In this document: positions 29,453-39,062 of the stretch, one piece after another
How the letters are laid out: each line of letters starts with the position of its first letter
How positions within the stretch are numbered: position 1 is the stretch's first letter
Assembly (NCBI RefSeq): GCF_030413175.1
Contig: NZ_CP129212.1
Span: forward strand, 1,488,001-1,552,000
Source of the DNA: Bradyrhizobium roseum
Lineage (GTDB): Bacteria > Pseudomonadota > Alphaproteobacteria > Rhizobiales > Xanthobacteraceae
DNA length: 64,000 bases
Reading direction: 5' to 3'
The notes under the pieces: generated by a model
Told to the model about the DNA's origin: nothing
The model's database searches: none
What the model saw: the letters and a program-made list of their open reading frames with translations, nothing else
Position numbers and translations under genes: made by a program

Positions 29453-30451
29453 TCACCGCCTGGCGCTTTTGCGCGATCGTACCGCCTCGACCGGTGCGGT
29501 CGTCGCGCTGTCCGGGGTCCGTCCCCATACCGCCTGCATGGCCGAGAACGCCTGGGAGATGACGGGCTCGTGCCGACGCGACGTCAGACAGGCGAAACTA
29601 AGATCGCAGGTCAGCGCCACCTTGTCGGCAACCACGAAATTCCGTTTGCGCGTGATGCGATCGATCACGTGGTCACGGGCCAGGCTGAGGCAGTTGCCGG
29701 CTTCGACGGATTCGATCATGGCGTCTTCATGTTCCGCGAAGGCGACGCGTTTAGGCAATGATCCGGTCGGCCGGAACACGTCGTCGATCAGCCGGCGATG
29801 TGCCGAATCGTGCGGGGTCGTGATCCAGGGCAAATCGATCAGGTCGGTCCAATCCTTGCCCGACACCTTGTCGCTCCATTCGAGGGGGGCGATCACACGG
29901 TAGTCGTAGCGAGTCAGCGTTGCGAGCCGGTACTTGCCATCCTCGATGGTGCGTTCGGGCAGCACGTCCAGCGTCAGGTATTCGGGCGGCGTGGCGTCGA
30001 TATAGTATCCCACGTCGAGCTCGCCTCGGCCGATCTGGGCCAGCACGTCGTTGCTCATGCCGTAGCGGAGGAACACCTCGGTCTTCTTCGAGGACGTGGC
30101 GATGCTGCGCACGAACGAGCCCAAACGGGTCGACTCCGGATCCAGGATCGTCCCGACGCGCAGAGTCATCCGCAGCGATTCGCGCAAGGAATCCGCCGCT
30201 GTCTTGAAATCTGCCGAGGCCGATATGGTTCGGTGCGCCAGCGGCAGCAGTGCGGCGCCCGCTTCCGTCAGGGTAAAGCCGCCCGGCGTGCGGTTGAAGA
30301 GCTGCAGGCCGGTGCTTTCTTCCAGCCCCTTCAACTGCAAGCTGACGGCCGGCTGGGTCAGGTGCAGCAACATGGCCGCGCGCGAAACCGTGCCCTCGCG
30401 GGCCACGGTGATGAAGCAGCGCAAGGCCTGGATACGTGGCAGGTCGTTCAT
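29453..30451 (-). CDS. LysR-family transcriptional regulator
   Basis: The product has 332 residues. The HTH is TVSRAAMLLHLTQPAVSLQL, followed by STGLQLFNRTPGGF. The effector domain starts at about residue 95 (LRVGTILDP). It is convergent with the M48 gene, with an 11-base gap. The neighbouring genes (DUF2927, L,D-transpeptidase) give no obvious target. Confidence 0.87.
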   Translation of the reverse strand: MNDLPRIQALRCFITVAREGTVSRAAMLLHLTQPAVSLQLKGLEESTGLQLFNRTPGGFTLTEAGAALLPLAHRTISASADFKTAADSLRESLRMTLRVGTILDPESTRLGSFVRSIATSSKKTEVFLRYGMSNDVLAQIGRGELDVGYYIDATPPEYLTLDVLPERTIEDGKYRLATLTRYDYRVIAPLEWSDKVSGKDWTDLIDLPWITTPHDSAHRRLIDDVFRPTGSLPKRVAFAEHEDAMIESVEAGNCLSLARDHVIDRITRKRNFVVADKVALTCDLSFACLTSRRHEPVISQAFSAMQAVWGRTPDSATTAPVEAVRSRKSARR

Positions 30452-30693
30452 TTGGAAAACTTATAGGAGGCGCCCATACAGTCCATTAGATAGGATTTGC
30501 TCTTGGAAGTCACAATCTTTCGCAGATTAAACTTTGCGTTGTCATCGGAAAAGTGATGAATGCGTGGGCTCGACCCAACCGCGAGCGATGCTCGCCGGAC
30601 ATAGCTGAGGGAGCTGGCCGGGTCCCCGCAGGTGAACATCGCACTGGCGGTCAGCCCGCAGGCGGCATAGCAAGCACTGCCGCGGCCCGCTAC

Positions 30694-31503
30694 TTACGGC
30701 AGGTTGTTGACCTTGCGCACCCATGCGCGCACGTCTGTCAGCACCTCCGGCAGCAGCGCCTTGACCTCCTGCACGGTCATGCCGGGCCTGATCCGGGGAT
30801 CATACAGCAGGTTCAGCAGATACTGGTCGTAGACGTCGAAATAGCCCATCGAGACGTTGTCGTTGAACATGGTCCAGGGCACGCTCTCGGTATCGTTGAT
30901 CGGTCCCAGCGATTGCAGCAGTTCCTCATAGGCGCAGTCGAAGAAGACGAAGTCGCCATTGTCGATCGTGAGGATCACGTCGGAATGCTCGATCTCGAAC
31001 TTCTCGTTCTTGCGAAAGCCCGACAGGCATTGCGGGTCGAGTGAAGAGCGAATTTCTTTCGCCCGTTCGCTGCCGTAGAATGTCGCGATAGTGCGCTGGA
31101 GGTCGCGGTCGCGCACCAGCTTGACCTGCACATTGGCGGCGTCGATATCGTCGACCATGGCAATGTCGAGGTGCTGAACGCGCGAAGCGATGTCGGCCAC
31201 GATCTTCGCGAGCTGCGCCTTGCGGTCGGCGCGGGTCCCGTCGGCGAACACCCGGACCGGTACGTCATATTTTCTGATGCGGTCGACGCGTCCGGCGAGA
31301 TGATATTCGGCGCCGAACGCAGTCTTCAAGAAGCCTTCGACGATCTCGTTGTCGGTGAAGTTCTTTTTCTCGCTGCGCTGCCGCTGCGCAACCGAGGCGA
31401 TCTCGGTGGATGCCGCGCACGGCACCCATGTTCCGCCGAGCACAGCTGCGCCCAAGGACGCCGCGAGCGTCCATCGGCAGAGGAATAGGCGGGGCGTACG
31501 CAT
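30694..31503 (-). CDS. DUF2927 exported protein
   Basis: The product has 269 residues with a signal peptide ending near ASTEIAS at 31-37. The C-terminal LLYDPRIRPGMT and the segment FKxT/GRVDRIRKYDVPVRVF are DUF2927 hallmarks. It encodes an envelope protein of unknown function. It is on the same strand as the L,D-transpeptidase gene upstream, with a 110-base spacer. Confidence 0.78.
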   Translation of the reverse strand: MRTPRLFLCRWTLAASLGAAVLGGTWVPCAASTEIASVAQRQRSEKKNFTDNEIVEGFLKTAFGAEYHLAGRVDRIRKYDVPVRVFADGTRADRKAQLAKIVADIASRVQHLDIAMVDDIDAANVQVKLVRDRDLQRTIATFYGSERAKEIRSSLDPQCLSGFRKNEKFEIEHSDVILTIDNGDFVFFDCAYEELLQSLGPINDTESVPWTMFNDNVSMGYFDVYDQYLLNLLYDPRIRPGMTVQEVKALLPEVLTDVRAWVRKVNNLP

Positions 31504-31613
31504 TCAAACGACGCTGCAGCAATCGGCGCGCGCGCGCAAGGAAAGAAAGCCGTGATCGACCCCCGCATCGATCACGCGCTTGCGTGCGTCCCAGCGGTTC
31601 CAGGAGAAGGCGG

Positions 31614-32216
31614 TTAGTTCTGCACGACCACCTTGGTGCCGACCGGCACGCGGCTGTAGAGATCGGTCACGTCCTCGTTGGTCATGCGGAAGCAGCCGGA
31701 GGAAACGGCCTGCCCGATGGTCTCGGGTTCGTTCGAACCGTGGATGCGGTAGAGTGTCGATCCCAGATACATCGCCCGGGCGCCCAGGGGGTTGTCGATG
31801 CCGCCGGGCATGTGGCGCGGCAGGTCCGGTCGGCGGCGCAGCATCTGCGCCGGCGGCGTCCAGCTCGGCCATTCCTTCTTCGCGGAAATGCGGTGGGTTC
31901 CACCCCAGCGGAAGCCGTCACGGCCGACGCCGATGCCATAGCGCAGCGCCTGACCATTGCCGAGCACGAGATAGAGCCGGCGCTCGGCGGTGTTGATGTA
32001 GATCGTGCCGGGCGCATAGCCGGCGTTGAACATCACCGTCTGACGCGGGATCGGGCTCGATCCGCTCGGCGAGCCGGGCCGGAAGAAGCCGGGGCCGCCG
32101 CCCATGATGTCGCGCGAATCGTCGAAGAAGAAGTTTGGAAAACCTTGCGCCCGCGCCTGGCCGGCTCCCGCCAGCACCACCATCGCTGCAAAAAGAAAAG
32201 CAAAAGCCCGGGTCAT
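31614..32216 (-). CDS. L,D-transpeptidase (YkuD/ErfK family)
   Basis: The product has 200 residues from the ATG at 32216 (site GAGGACGAAA); an upstream frame to 32357 is shadow. A signal peptide at 1-25 ends near GQARAQG. The catalytic motif is IHGSNEPETIGQAVSSGCFR, with Cys in SSGCFRM. These enzymes form 3-3 peptidoglycan crosslinks or anchor proteins to peptidoglycan in the periplasm. Short linker and single domain only. Confidence 0.88.
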   Translation of the reverse strand: MTRAFAFLFAAMVVLAGAGQARAQGFPNFFFDDSRDIMGGGPGFFRPGSPSGSSPIPRQTVMFNAGYAPGTIYINTAERRLYLVLGNGQALRYGIGVGRDGFRWGGTHRISAKKEWPSWTPPAQMLRRRPDLPRHMPGGIDNPLGARAMYLGSTLYRIHGSNEPETIGQAVSSGCFRMTNEDVTDLYSRVPVGTKVVVQN

Positions 32217-32443
32217 TTTCGTCCTCGTCAAAAAATCTGAATATCTCGGTCGAGAGAGGCCACAATTGCGCCGGTCGTGCAACCAACGAGCTTGTGACCC
32301 GGCCATTTTCGAACGCCTTGGTTGAAAAAGGCAACAGGCCTTAGGCGATGGCTGCATTGTTCCGCTAAACCTTTGACGAAACGCCGGAACAAATGTTTGA
32401 TCGCCGCCAGCTGATATAGCAACGATCGAAAGGGAACGAGACC

Positions 32444-33985
32444 ATGAACGGCGCGGAAAGCCTGGTGCGGACTTTGGTCGCAGGCGGCGTGGATGTCTGC
32501 TTCACCAATCCCGGCACCTCCGAGATGCATTTCGTCGCCGCACTCGATCGGGTAGAGGGAATGCGCTGCGTGCTTGGTCTGTTCGAGGGCGTCGTCACCG
32601 GCGCCGCCGACGGCTATTACCGCATGAAGGGCACGCCGGCGTCGACCCTGCTGCATCTCGGGCCCGGGCTCGCCAACGGCCTTGCCAATTTGCACAATGC
32701 CAAGAAGGCCAATTCCGGCATCGTCAACATCGTCGGCCAGCACGCGACCTATCACATCGCCTACAACGCCCCGCTGACATCAGACATCGAAGGCCTGGCC
32801 CGGCCGATGTCCGCCTGGGTGCGGACTTCGCCGGATGCAAAATCGGTCGCCGCCGACGGTGCGGCCGCAATCGCGGCGGCGAAGGGCGCGCAGATCGCCA
32901 CCCTGATCCTGCCCGCCGACACGGCCTGGAACGAGGCCGACGGCATCGCGCAGGTGCCGGATGAGAACCAGCGCGCCAGCTATTCTGCGAAGGCGGTCGA
33001 CCAGGCTGCGAAGCTGCTACGCAATGGCGGCGCCTCGACGCTGCTGCTGATGACCGGCGGCGCGCTCACCGAGCACGGGCTTGATCTGGCCGGCCGGATC
33101 GCCGGCAAGACCGGCTGCAAGGTGATGACGCCGACCTCCAACCCGCGCGTGGCGCGGGGGCGGGGCCGTTTCTCGATCGACCGCATTCCTTACGTGATCG
33201 AGCAGGCGATGCCGATCCTGAGGGAGTTCAAGAACATCGTGCTGGTCGAGGCCGGCGAGCCCGTGGCTTTCTTCGCCTATCCGAACAAACCCAGCCTGCT
33301 CAAGCCGCAAGGCTGCGAGGTGCATCGCATGACCTCGGGCGCCGAAAATTCCGTCGCCGCCCTGGAGGCGCTGGCGGGCGCGCTGCAGGCGCAGCCGTCC
33401 GACCGCCAGCCGCAGAAGCTGGTCGAACTCGTAAAGCCGACCGGCGCGCTGACGCATGCCTCGATCGCGCAGGCGATCGCGATGGCGATCCCGGAAAACG
33501 CCATCGTGGTCGATGAATCCATCACCACCGGCCGCGGCTTCTTTCCGCCGACGGCGGCGGCCAACCCGCACGACTGGCTGCAGAACATGGGCGGCTCGAT
33601 CGGTTTCTCGACCCCGGTCGCGACCGGCGCCGCCGTGGCGTGTCCCGATCGCAAGGTCATCTGCATGGTCGGCGACGGCAGCGCGATGTACACGCTGCAA
33701 TCGCTGTGGACTCAGGCGCGCGAGGGCCTCAACGTCGTCACGATTGTATTTGCCAACAAAATCTACCAGATATTGCGTGGCGAGTTCGACGGCGTCGGCG
33801 CCGGCGAGCCCGGCCAGCGGGCGCTCGACATGCTCAAACTTGACCGTCCGGACCTCGACTTCGTGGCGCTCGCGAAGGGCATGGGCGTGCCGGCCCGCGC
33901 GGTCGCCAACGTCGACGATTTCGTCAAGGCGCTGGCGGAAGCCGTCGCCGAGCCGGGACCGCGGCTGATCGAAGTGCAAATGTAA
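32444..33985 (+). CDS. Acetolactate synthase-like ThDP enzyme
   Basis: The product has 513 residues. Catalytic Glu48 is in GLFEGVVTG, and the ThDP fold is GDGSAMYTLQSLW. The N-terminal TNPGTSEMHF resembles, and His71 (LHLGPG) matches, the residues seen in the other ThDP enzyme of the window, but the second active-site histidine is missing. It is close to IlvB-like decarboxylases of unknown substrate. AGGGAACGAGACC precedes the ATG. No small subunit is adjacent, so branched-chain synthesis is doubtful. Confidence 0.75.
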   Translation: MNGAESLVRTLVAGGVDVCFTNPGTSEMHFVAALDRVEGMRCVLGLFEGVVTGAADGYYRMKGTPASTLLHLGPGLANGLANLHNAKKANSGIVNIVGQHATYHIAYNAPLTSDIEGLARPMSAWVRTSPDAKSVAADGAAAIAAAKGAQIATLILPADTAWNEADGIAQVPDENQRASYSAKAVDQAAKLLRNGGASTLLLMTGGALTEHGLDLAGRIAGKTGCKVMTPTSNPRVARGRGRFSIDRIPYVIEQAMPILREFKNIVLVEAGEPVAFFAYPNKPSLLKPQGCEVHRMTSGAENSVAALEALAGALQAQPSDRQPQKLVELVKPTGALTHASIAQAIAMAIPENAIVVDESITTGRGFFPPTAAANPHDWLQNMGGSIGFSTPVATGAAVACPDRKVICMVGDGSAMYTLQSLWTQAREGLNVVTIVFANKIYQILRGEFDGVGAGEPGQRALDMLKLDRPDLDFVALAKGMGVPARAVANVDDFVKALAEAVAEPGPRLIEVQM

Positions 33986-34020
33986 GGCGACCTCGATCGC
34001 TCGCCTTCGTGGGAGGCGTC

Positions 34021-34536
34021 ATGCAGACCGTTCTGAACAAGGTCATCGCCGCGCTTCACGCGTTCTATGCAAACGAGGCCTTCCTGCTGGAAAACGAAGC
34101 CGGTGAGCGTGCGCTGACGCACCGGCTGGCGGTGCATGTCGAACGGCAATTCCCGGGCTGGGAGACCGACTGTGAATACGACCGGCTGGGCGACCGCACG
34201 CTGCGGCTGCCGCGCGGATCGATCGTCTCCACCGACGATCATCTCGCCAAATCGATCTATCCCGACATCGTCGTGCATCAGCGCGCCATACCCAACAACC
34301 TGCTCGCTGTCGAGATTCGGAAATCGGCCAATCATCAGCCGATCGACCATGACCAGCACAAGCTGCGGGCGCTGACCGACCCGCATCTGTGGTTCGCCTA
34401 CTGGATCGGCGTATTGCTGACGCTGGACAAGAAGCAGGTCACGACGTCGGAAATCTACACCAGCGGCGCTTTCGATCAGCCGCTGTCCGGCTGGTTCGCC
34501 GGACGGATCAAGGAATCCGGCTTGCGCGCGAGCTAA
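34021..34536 (+). CDS. PD-(D/E)XK nuclease-like protein with degenerate motif
   Basis: The product has 171 residues from the ATG at 34021 behind GGGAGGCGTC. It contains ERALTHRLAVHVE, then a PD pair at 81-82 (IYPDIVVHQ) followed 16 residues later by Glu98 in LLAVEIRK. The order matches PD-(D/E)XK proteins, but the catalytic lysine position is arginine (EIR, with Lys101 one later). Cleavage activity is therefore uncertain. It is convergent with the receiver gene downstream. Confidence 0.5.
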   Translation: MQTVLNKVIAALHAFYANEAFLLENEAGERALTHRLAVHVERQFPGWETDCEYDRLGDRTLRLPRGSIVSTDDHLAKSIYPDIVVHQRAIPNNLLAVEIRKSANHQPIDHDQHKLRALTDPHLWFAYWIGVLLTLDKKQVTTSEIYTSGAFDQPLSGWFAGRIKESGLRAS

Positions 34537-34539
34537 CGC

Positions 34540-35046
34540 TCACGCGCGCTCCGCGGCGTTTTCCGGAATGTGGATCTCGCCCATCCCGTGCATGTTGGGC
34601 AGCTTGGCGCTGGCGCTGCGCAGGTTTGCAAGCGCGATCCTGAGCACGGCCAGATCGACCGGCTTGGAGAAACTCTGCGTTACCTCGATGCCCAGTTCTT
34701 TCATCCTGGCCCGGCAGATGTGGCGCGACTTCGCGTCCGTTCCGCTGACGACCATGACAGGCACCCGTTGTCCGGCGTTTGCCATCTGCCACATGATGTC
34801 AAATCCGTCGCCGTCCTCCAGCGTCAGGTCGAGCGTCAGGCAGTCAAACCGGCCGGTCTTGAGCTGTTCGATGGCCGCGCGACAGGAGTCGACCGCGACC
34901 ACCCGATAGCCGGTATTTTCCGCCGCGCGCACGATGAGCGTGCGCTGGACCGGATCGTCTTCAATGACCAGAAGCCGCGGTACTTCGAGAACCCCGTCGG
35001 GCTTCGTCCTGTCGTCACGGCGTGCGCTTTGTCTCGAATTGCTCAT
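34540..35046 (-). CDS. Single-domain response regulator
   Basis: The product has 168 residues with one receiver domain: acidic pocket ED30/D31, phosphoacceptor Asp73 (TLDLTLEDGDG) and Lys in SFSKPVD. No output domain. Its receiver is a near paralogue of the one in the EAL protein (VIEDDPVQRTLI against VVEDDLVQRTII). It sits 41 bases after the EAL gene, as last gene of the phosphorelay cluster. Confidence 0.88.
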   Translation of the reverse strand: MSNSRQSARRDDRTKPDGVLEVPRLLVIEDDPVQRTLIVRAAENTGYRVVAVDSCRAAIEQLKTGRFDCLTLDLTLEDGDGFDIMWQMANAGQRVPVMVVSGTDAKSRHICRARMKELGIEVTQSFSKPVDLAVLRIALANLRSASAKLPNMHGMGEIHIPENAAERA

Positions 35047-35087
35047 GGTTCACCTTTTGGTTTTAGTTAAGGAAAAGCGTCGCGGCC

Positions 35088-36356
35088 TCAACCGTACGCA
35101 AGCGAGGTTGTCCGGCTGGGCGGACGGAATGCCGGAAACCGGCCGGCGGCGCGGGGATCCCATCGTTTCATCAAGTGTGAGAACTGCCTTATTCCAAGCG
35201 CGGGAGCGAACAGATAGCCTTGGCCGATATCACAACCGGCGGCGCGCAATGCGCTCAGCGTCGGCTGGTTGTCGATTCCCTCGGCGACCACTTTCATGCC
35301 GAAGGCTTTCGCCAATGCGATGGAAGCTTCCACGATTTTCATCATGTCCCTGTCGTTGGCGCAGTTTCCGACAAAGGACCGGTCGATCTTCAATTCGCTG
35401 AACGGCAGTTTGGCGAGTGCCGAAAGCGAGGAAAATCCGGTTCCGAAATCGTCGATCGCGGCTCCCATGCCCTTGAGCCTTAGCCGGGATACGACGTCCA
35501 TCGCCCGATCGACGTCGGACATGGCAATGCTTTCCGTTACCTCGATGATCAGTGCTTCGGGGGCCACCTCGTAGGTGCGCAACACGCCGTCGATCCGTTC
35601 GGGAAGGGTGAGATCGCTCAGATCGGACGCGGAGACGTTGACGGCAACGGTGAAGCCGGGACGTTGCTGAATGAGTCCGCGGCTGGTGGCGACGGCGGCT
35701 TCGCAGACTGCGTGTGTCAACTCGGACATCAGGCCGAATTCCTCGACCAGCGGAACGAAGATGGCGGGCGAAACCATGCCGAATTCCGGCGTCAGCCAGC
35801 GCGCCAGCGCCTCGGCTCCGCAGATTTCGTTGGTGCGCAGGTCGATCTTGGGCTGCAGTTCGACGAGGAATTCCTTCTGCCTGAGCGCGGCGACGATTCG
35901 ATCGCGACTGATCGTCGGCGCTTGCGCTTGGCTGCCGGCCGCGGCGCTCAAGAGCGCAGGCCGCTTCAGCGCCGCGCGCAGCTTGTCGATGTTCAGGGGC
36001 TTGGCCAGGCTGGTGGTCAGCGAGAGATTCAGCGCGGCGGCGACGCGCTTGATCGTGTTCCGGACGCGCTCCTCGCACCCGCTGACGATCACGATCGGCA
36101 TGGCATTGAGCTTCAGGGCGGCGATCAGGCGCAGCAACTCCACGCCGTCACGCTCGCCGAGCGACAGGTCCAGCGTCATCATGTCGAATTTTTCGTCTCG
36201 CAGCATCTGCGATGCGATCTCGAAGGTCGACGCGATCATGGTGTCGTAGCCGAGCTTGGCGCCGATCGATCCGATGATGGTCCGCTGCACCAGGTCGTCT
36301 TCTACGACCAGCAGCCTGCCTCTCAGCTCGTCGGTGCGGTGTTCTATCGCGGTCAT
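35088..36356 (-). CDS. Receiver-EAL protein, c-di-GMP phosphodiesterase
   Basis: The product has 422 residues. The receiver (1-130) has phosphoacceptor Asp63. The EAL domain (about 152-400) has the signature GAEALARW at 180-187, NVSASDL, EVTESIA, the DDFGTGFSS loop, KIDRSFV and VAEGID, all of which hold the catalytic metal and water sites. It hydrolyses c-di-GMP; activity is probably switched by Asp63 phosphorylation. The first base overlaps the stop of the Hpt gene by four bases (36353-36356). It is the output of the local phosphorelay. Confidence 0.9.
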   Translation of the reverse strand: MTAIEHRTDELRGRLLVVEDDLVQRTIIGSIGAKLGYDTMIASTFEIASQMLRDEKFDMMTLDLSLGERDGVELLRLIAALKLNAMPIVIVSGCEERVRNTIKRVAAALNLSLTTSLAKPLNIDKLRAALKRPALLSAAAGSQAQAPTISRDRIVAALRQKEFLVELQPKIDLRTNEICGAEALARWLTPEFGMVSPAIFVPLVEEFGLMSELTHAVCEAAVATSRGLIQQRPGFTVAVNVSASDLSDLTLPERIDGVLRTYEVAPEALIIEVTESIAMSDVDRAMDVVSRLRLKGMGAAIDDFGTGFSSLSALAKLPFSELKIDRSFVGNCANDRDMMKIVEASIALAKAFGMKVVAEGIDNQPTLSALRAAGCDIGQGYLFAPALGIRQFSHLMKRWDPRAAGRFPAFRPPSRTTSLAYG

Positions 36357-36718
36357 GCCGCCGCTCCTGACGTGCCTTGGAGCAGGTTGCGATCGGCGAA
36401 TACCCGTGTCGCCTCGAATGCGAGCCGGAGTTCGCCGATCGATGCTTGCAGCGCGGCTTGCGGCATGTCTTCGGCGCCGGCCTCGAGCTGCCGCGCCGTT
36501 TGCGACAGCACCCTGAAGCCGAACGTGGCGGCCGAGCTCTTCATCGAATGAGCCTCGCGTTTGATGACGGCGCGGGTCTGGTCCTGGGCCTCGATCCTGA
36601 CGAGTTTTTTGGCGGTGTCGGCCAGGAAGACGTTCAACAACGCGACCAAGTCGTCGGCGCCGAGTTCGCTTCCGAGCTCGCGAAAGACGGCTTCGTCGAA
36701 GGAGAAACTCTGGGTCAT
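36353..36718 (-). CDS. Hpt-domain phosphotransfer protein
   Basis: The product has 121 residues with a single four-helix Hpt domain. Phosphoacceptor His57 is in [14 protein letters not shown]. It overlaps the hybrid kinase by four bases at 36715-36718 and the EAL gene by four bases at the other end, so all three are translationally coupled. It would pass phosphate from the kinase receiver to the receivers of the two downstream proteins. Confidence 0.92.
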   Translation of the reverse strand: MTQSFSFDEAVFRELGSELGADDLVALLNVFLADTAKKLVRIEAQDQTRAVIKREAHSMKSSAATFGFRVLSQTARQLEAGAEDMPQAALQASIGELRLAFEATRVFADRNLLQGTSGAAA

Positions 36719-38886
36719 GCGATCAATCTTTCCTGGGTGGATGCGGTGTTCACGCGGGCCAGCGCCTCGGTCAGACGGTCCCTGGTGACGGGTTTGGTGA
36801 CGAAGTCGTTCATGCCGGCCGCCAGGCAGGCCAGTTCGTCCTGGCTGGTCGCGTTGGCGGTCAGGGCGATGATTTGGATGTCGCGTGAAGGCGGGGGCAG
36901 CCGGCGAATCGTCCGTGTGGCGACCAGGCCGTCCATTTCGGGCATCATCATATCCATCAGGATGAGGTCGTAGTTCTGGTTCTGGACCGCCGCCACCGCC
37001 TCTACGCCGTTCTCGACCAGGTCGGGGGTGTAGCCGAGCTTCTGGAGCAGTTTGCGGATGACGAACTGATTGGTGACGTTGTCCTCGGCCACCAGGATTT
37101 TCAGCGGGCGGAAGTCCGCGGCGGCGGCAGGTTCGGACGACGCTCCGGATTTAGCCGGTGACGTGGCGGCCTGCGGCTGCCGCTCCGCTTCCTGTTCCAG
37201 ATGTGGTTTGACCAGCACCGAAAATCGAAACTGGCTACCTTTTCCGATCGTGCTTTGAGCCGAAATCTCGCCGCCCATGCAGGCGACAAGGCGTTTGCTG
37301 ATCGCCAGTCCAAGGCCGGTGCCGCCGAACCGACGCGAGATCGAGCTGTCGACCTGCGAGAATTCGCGAAACAGGCGGCTGATCGCGTCGGGAGGGATCC
37401 CGACGCCGGTGTCGGTGACCTTGAAAATCAACCGCGTCAGTCCGCCGTCCGCCGGTTCGGCCTCGACCTCGACCTCTACGGCGCCGGATTGGGTAAACTT
37501 GATGGCGTTGCCGACCAGATTGAACAGCACCTGGCGGAGGCGGGCCGGATCGCCGAGAACCGTCCGCGGCACCTCATCGGCAATCGACGCCGTCAGCTGC
37601 AATCCCTTCGCCTTGGCGCGCGACATCATGAGTTCGATGGTGGCCGTGACCGACAGGCGGGGGTGGAATTCGACGTGTTCGATCTCCATCCGGTCGGCGT
37701 CGAGCTTGGAAAGATCGAGCACGTCGTTCAGGAGCTGCAACAGATAGTCGGCCGACTCCCGCAGCGTCGTCGCGATCTTCTTCTGCTCGGCGGGCAGGTC
37801 GCTCGCCGCCAGCAGGTCCGCGAGCCCGATGACGCCGTTCATCGGCGTCCGGATTTCATGGCTCATCATCGCGAGGAATTCGGAGCGGGCGCGGGTGCCG
37901 GCCTCCGCCGCGTCGCGGGACTTGGCCAATCCGGCCTCGTAGCGAACGATCAGGATCGAGATGGTGAGGATGACCAGGCTCAGCAGTACTGCGGCGATCA
38001 GGTTCCGGTCGCGATCGCGACGCTGGGCGGCAAAGACCTCCTCGGACGCCTGTCCGACGGCGACCGCCAGCGGATAGCCGTTGACCTTACGGAAATTGGA
38101 GATGCGCTCGATACCGTCGATCCGACTTGCTGCCGTGAACGACCCGCTATCTTCGCGTGCAAGGCCGGCCATCAGTGCGCTGCCGGCGACGGACATGCCG
38201 ACCGCGCTGGGCCCGGAGGAGGCGCGCGCGCGGACGATGCCGTCGAGGCCGACAAGCGTAACGATGCCCTTTCTGCCGATGTCGACCGAATTGTAGAACC
38301 GCGAAAGATATTCGGGGTCGAGCGAAACGACCACCACGCCGCCGAACGAGCCGTCCTGTGCAAAAATGCGTCGCGTAAGCTGGATCGACCACTTGTTCGA
38401 TACGCGGCCGAAGATCGGTTTGCTGATGAACAGATGGTCGATGGTGCCCTCCGCGTGCACCTTGAAGTGTTCGCGGTCGCGCAGATCGAGTCCCTTCATG
38501 CCCGGGTCGAGATTGCTCGCGAGCATGATGCCGTTCTTGTCGATGATTACGACCTGGAACGAGAAATCCGAAAGAAACTGGCTGTTCTTCGACCATAACG
38601 ACATGTCGAAGCCGTTGGGATCCTTGGCGTAGGAGTCGCGCACGTAGAGCAGCGTCTGATCGGCGGCCTTGATCGACCGGATGATCTGTTCCTCGAACGC
38701 CCGGGTCAGATTTGAATTGTTCTGACGCGCGGCCTGTTCGGTCCGTGTTCGCTCCTCTGAAATGCCGTAGAGTGTACCGGCCCAGACCATCGCGATAGCG
38801 AAAACGCCGATCAGCGCGCTGCCGTAGCGGCCGATCAGCTGCGATACGCGATCGAAGCCTGATGTGAGTCGGTCGTGCTGGTTCAT
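36715..38886 (-). CDS. Hybrid sensor histidine kinase with dCACHE-like sensor and receiver
   Basis: The product has 723 residues. Membrane helices at 21-42 and 295-315 flank a periplasmic domain of dCACHE type (residues 45-290, with [21 protein letters not shown] and RDREHFKVH). A HisKA domain follows with His343 ([12 protein letters not shown]), then an HATPase with [14 protein letters not shown] and DTGVGIP and [12 protein letters not shown]. The C-terminal receiver starts at about 595 with phosphoacceptor Asp645 ([13 protein letters not shown]). It heads the four-gene relay that ends at the EAL protein. The ligand is unknown. Confidence 0.92.
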   Translation of the reverse strand: MNQHDRLTSGFDRVSQLIGRYGSALIGVFAIAMVWAGTLYGISEERTRTEQAARQNNSNLTRAFEEQIIRSIKAADQTLLYVRDSYAKDPNGFDMSLWSKNSQFLSDFSFQVVIIDKNGIMLASNLDPGMKGLDLRDREHFKVHAEGTIDHLFISKPIFGRVSNKWSIQLTRRIFAQDGSFGGVVVVSLDPEYLSRFYNSVDIGRKGIVTLVGLDGIVRARASSGPSAVGMSVAGSALMAGLAREDSGSFTAASRIDGIERISNFRKVNGYPLAVAVGQASEEVFAAQRRDRDRNLIAAVLLSLVILTISILIVRYEAGLAKSRDAAEAGTRARSEFLAMMSHEIRTPMNGVIGLADLLAASDLPAEQKKIATTLRESADYLLQLLNDVLDLSKLDADRMEIEHVEFHPRLSVTATIELMMSRAKAKGLQLTASIADEVPRTVLGDPARLRQVLFNLVGNAIKFTQSGAVEVEVEAEPADGGLTRLIFKVTDTGVGIPPDAISRLFREFSQVDSSISRRFGGTGLGLAISKRLVACMGGEISAQSTIGKGSQFRFSVLVKPHLEQEAERQPQAATSPAKSGASSEPAAAADFRPLKILVAEDNVTNQFVIRKLLQKLGYTPDLVENGVEAVAAVQNQNYDLILMDMMMPEMDGLVATRTIRRLPPPSRDIQIIALTANATSQDELACLAAGMNDFVTKPVTRDRLTEALARVNTASTQERLIA

Positions 38887-39062
38887 TGTCTGCCGTTGAA
38901 CATCTGACGCATGTCTTCGCTTCCCCAGAGTTAGCGCTTACATGTGGAGGACGGGTGTAACTTGATTGGAAAATTTATCGGCGGTTTTGACGAACGATTA
39001 GCCAATGGCTTCCATCGCCCGTATAACCACGGGAAAAGTGCGTAGGGATACGGAGACCTTTC

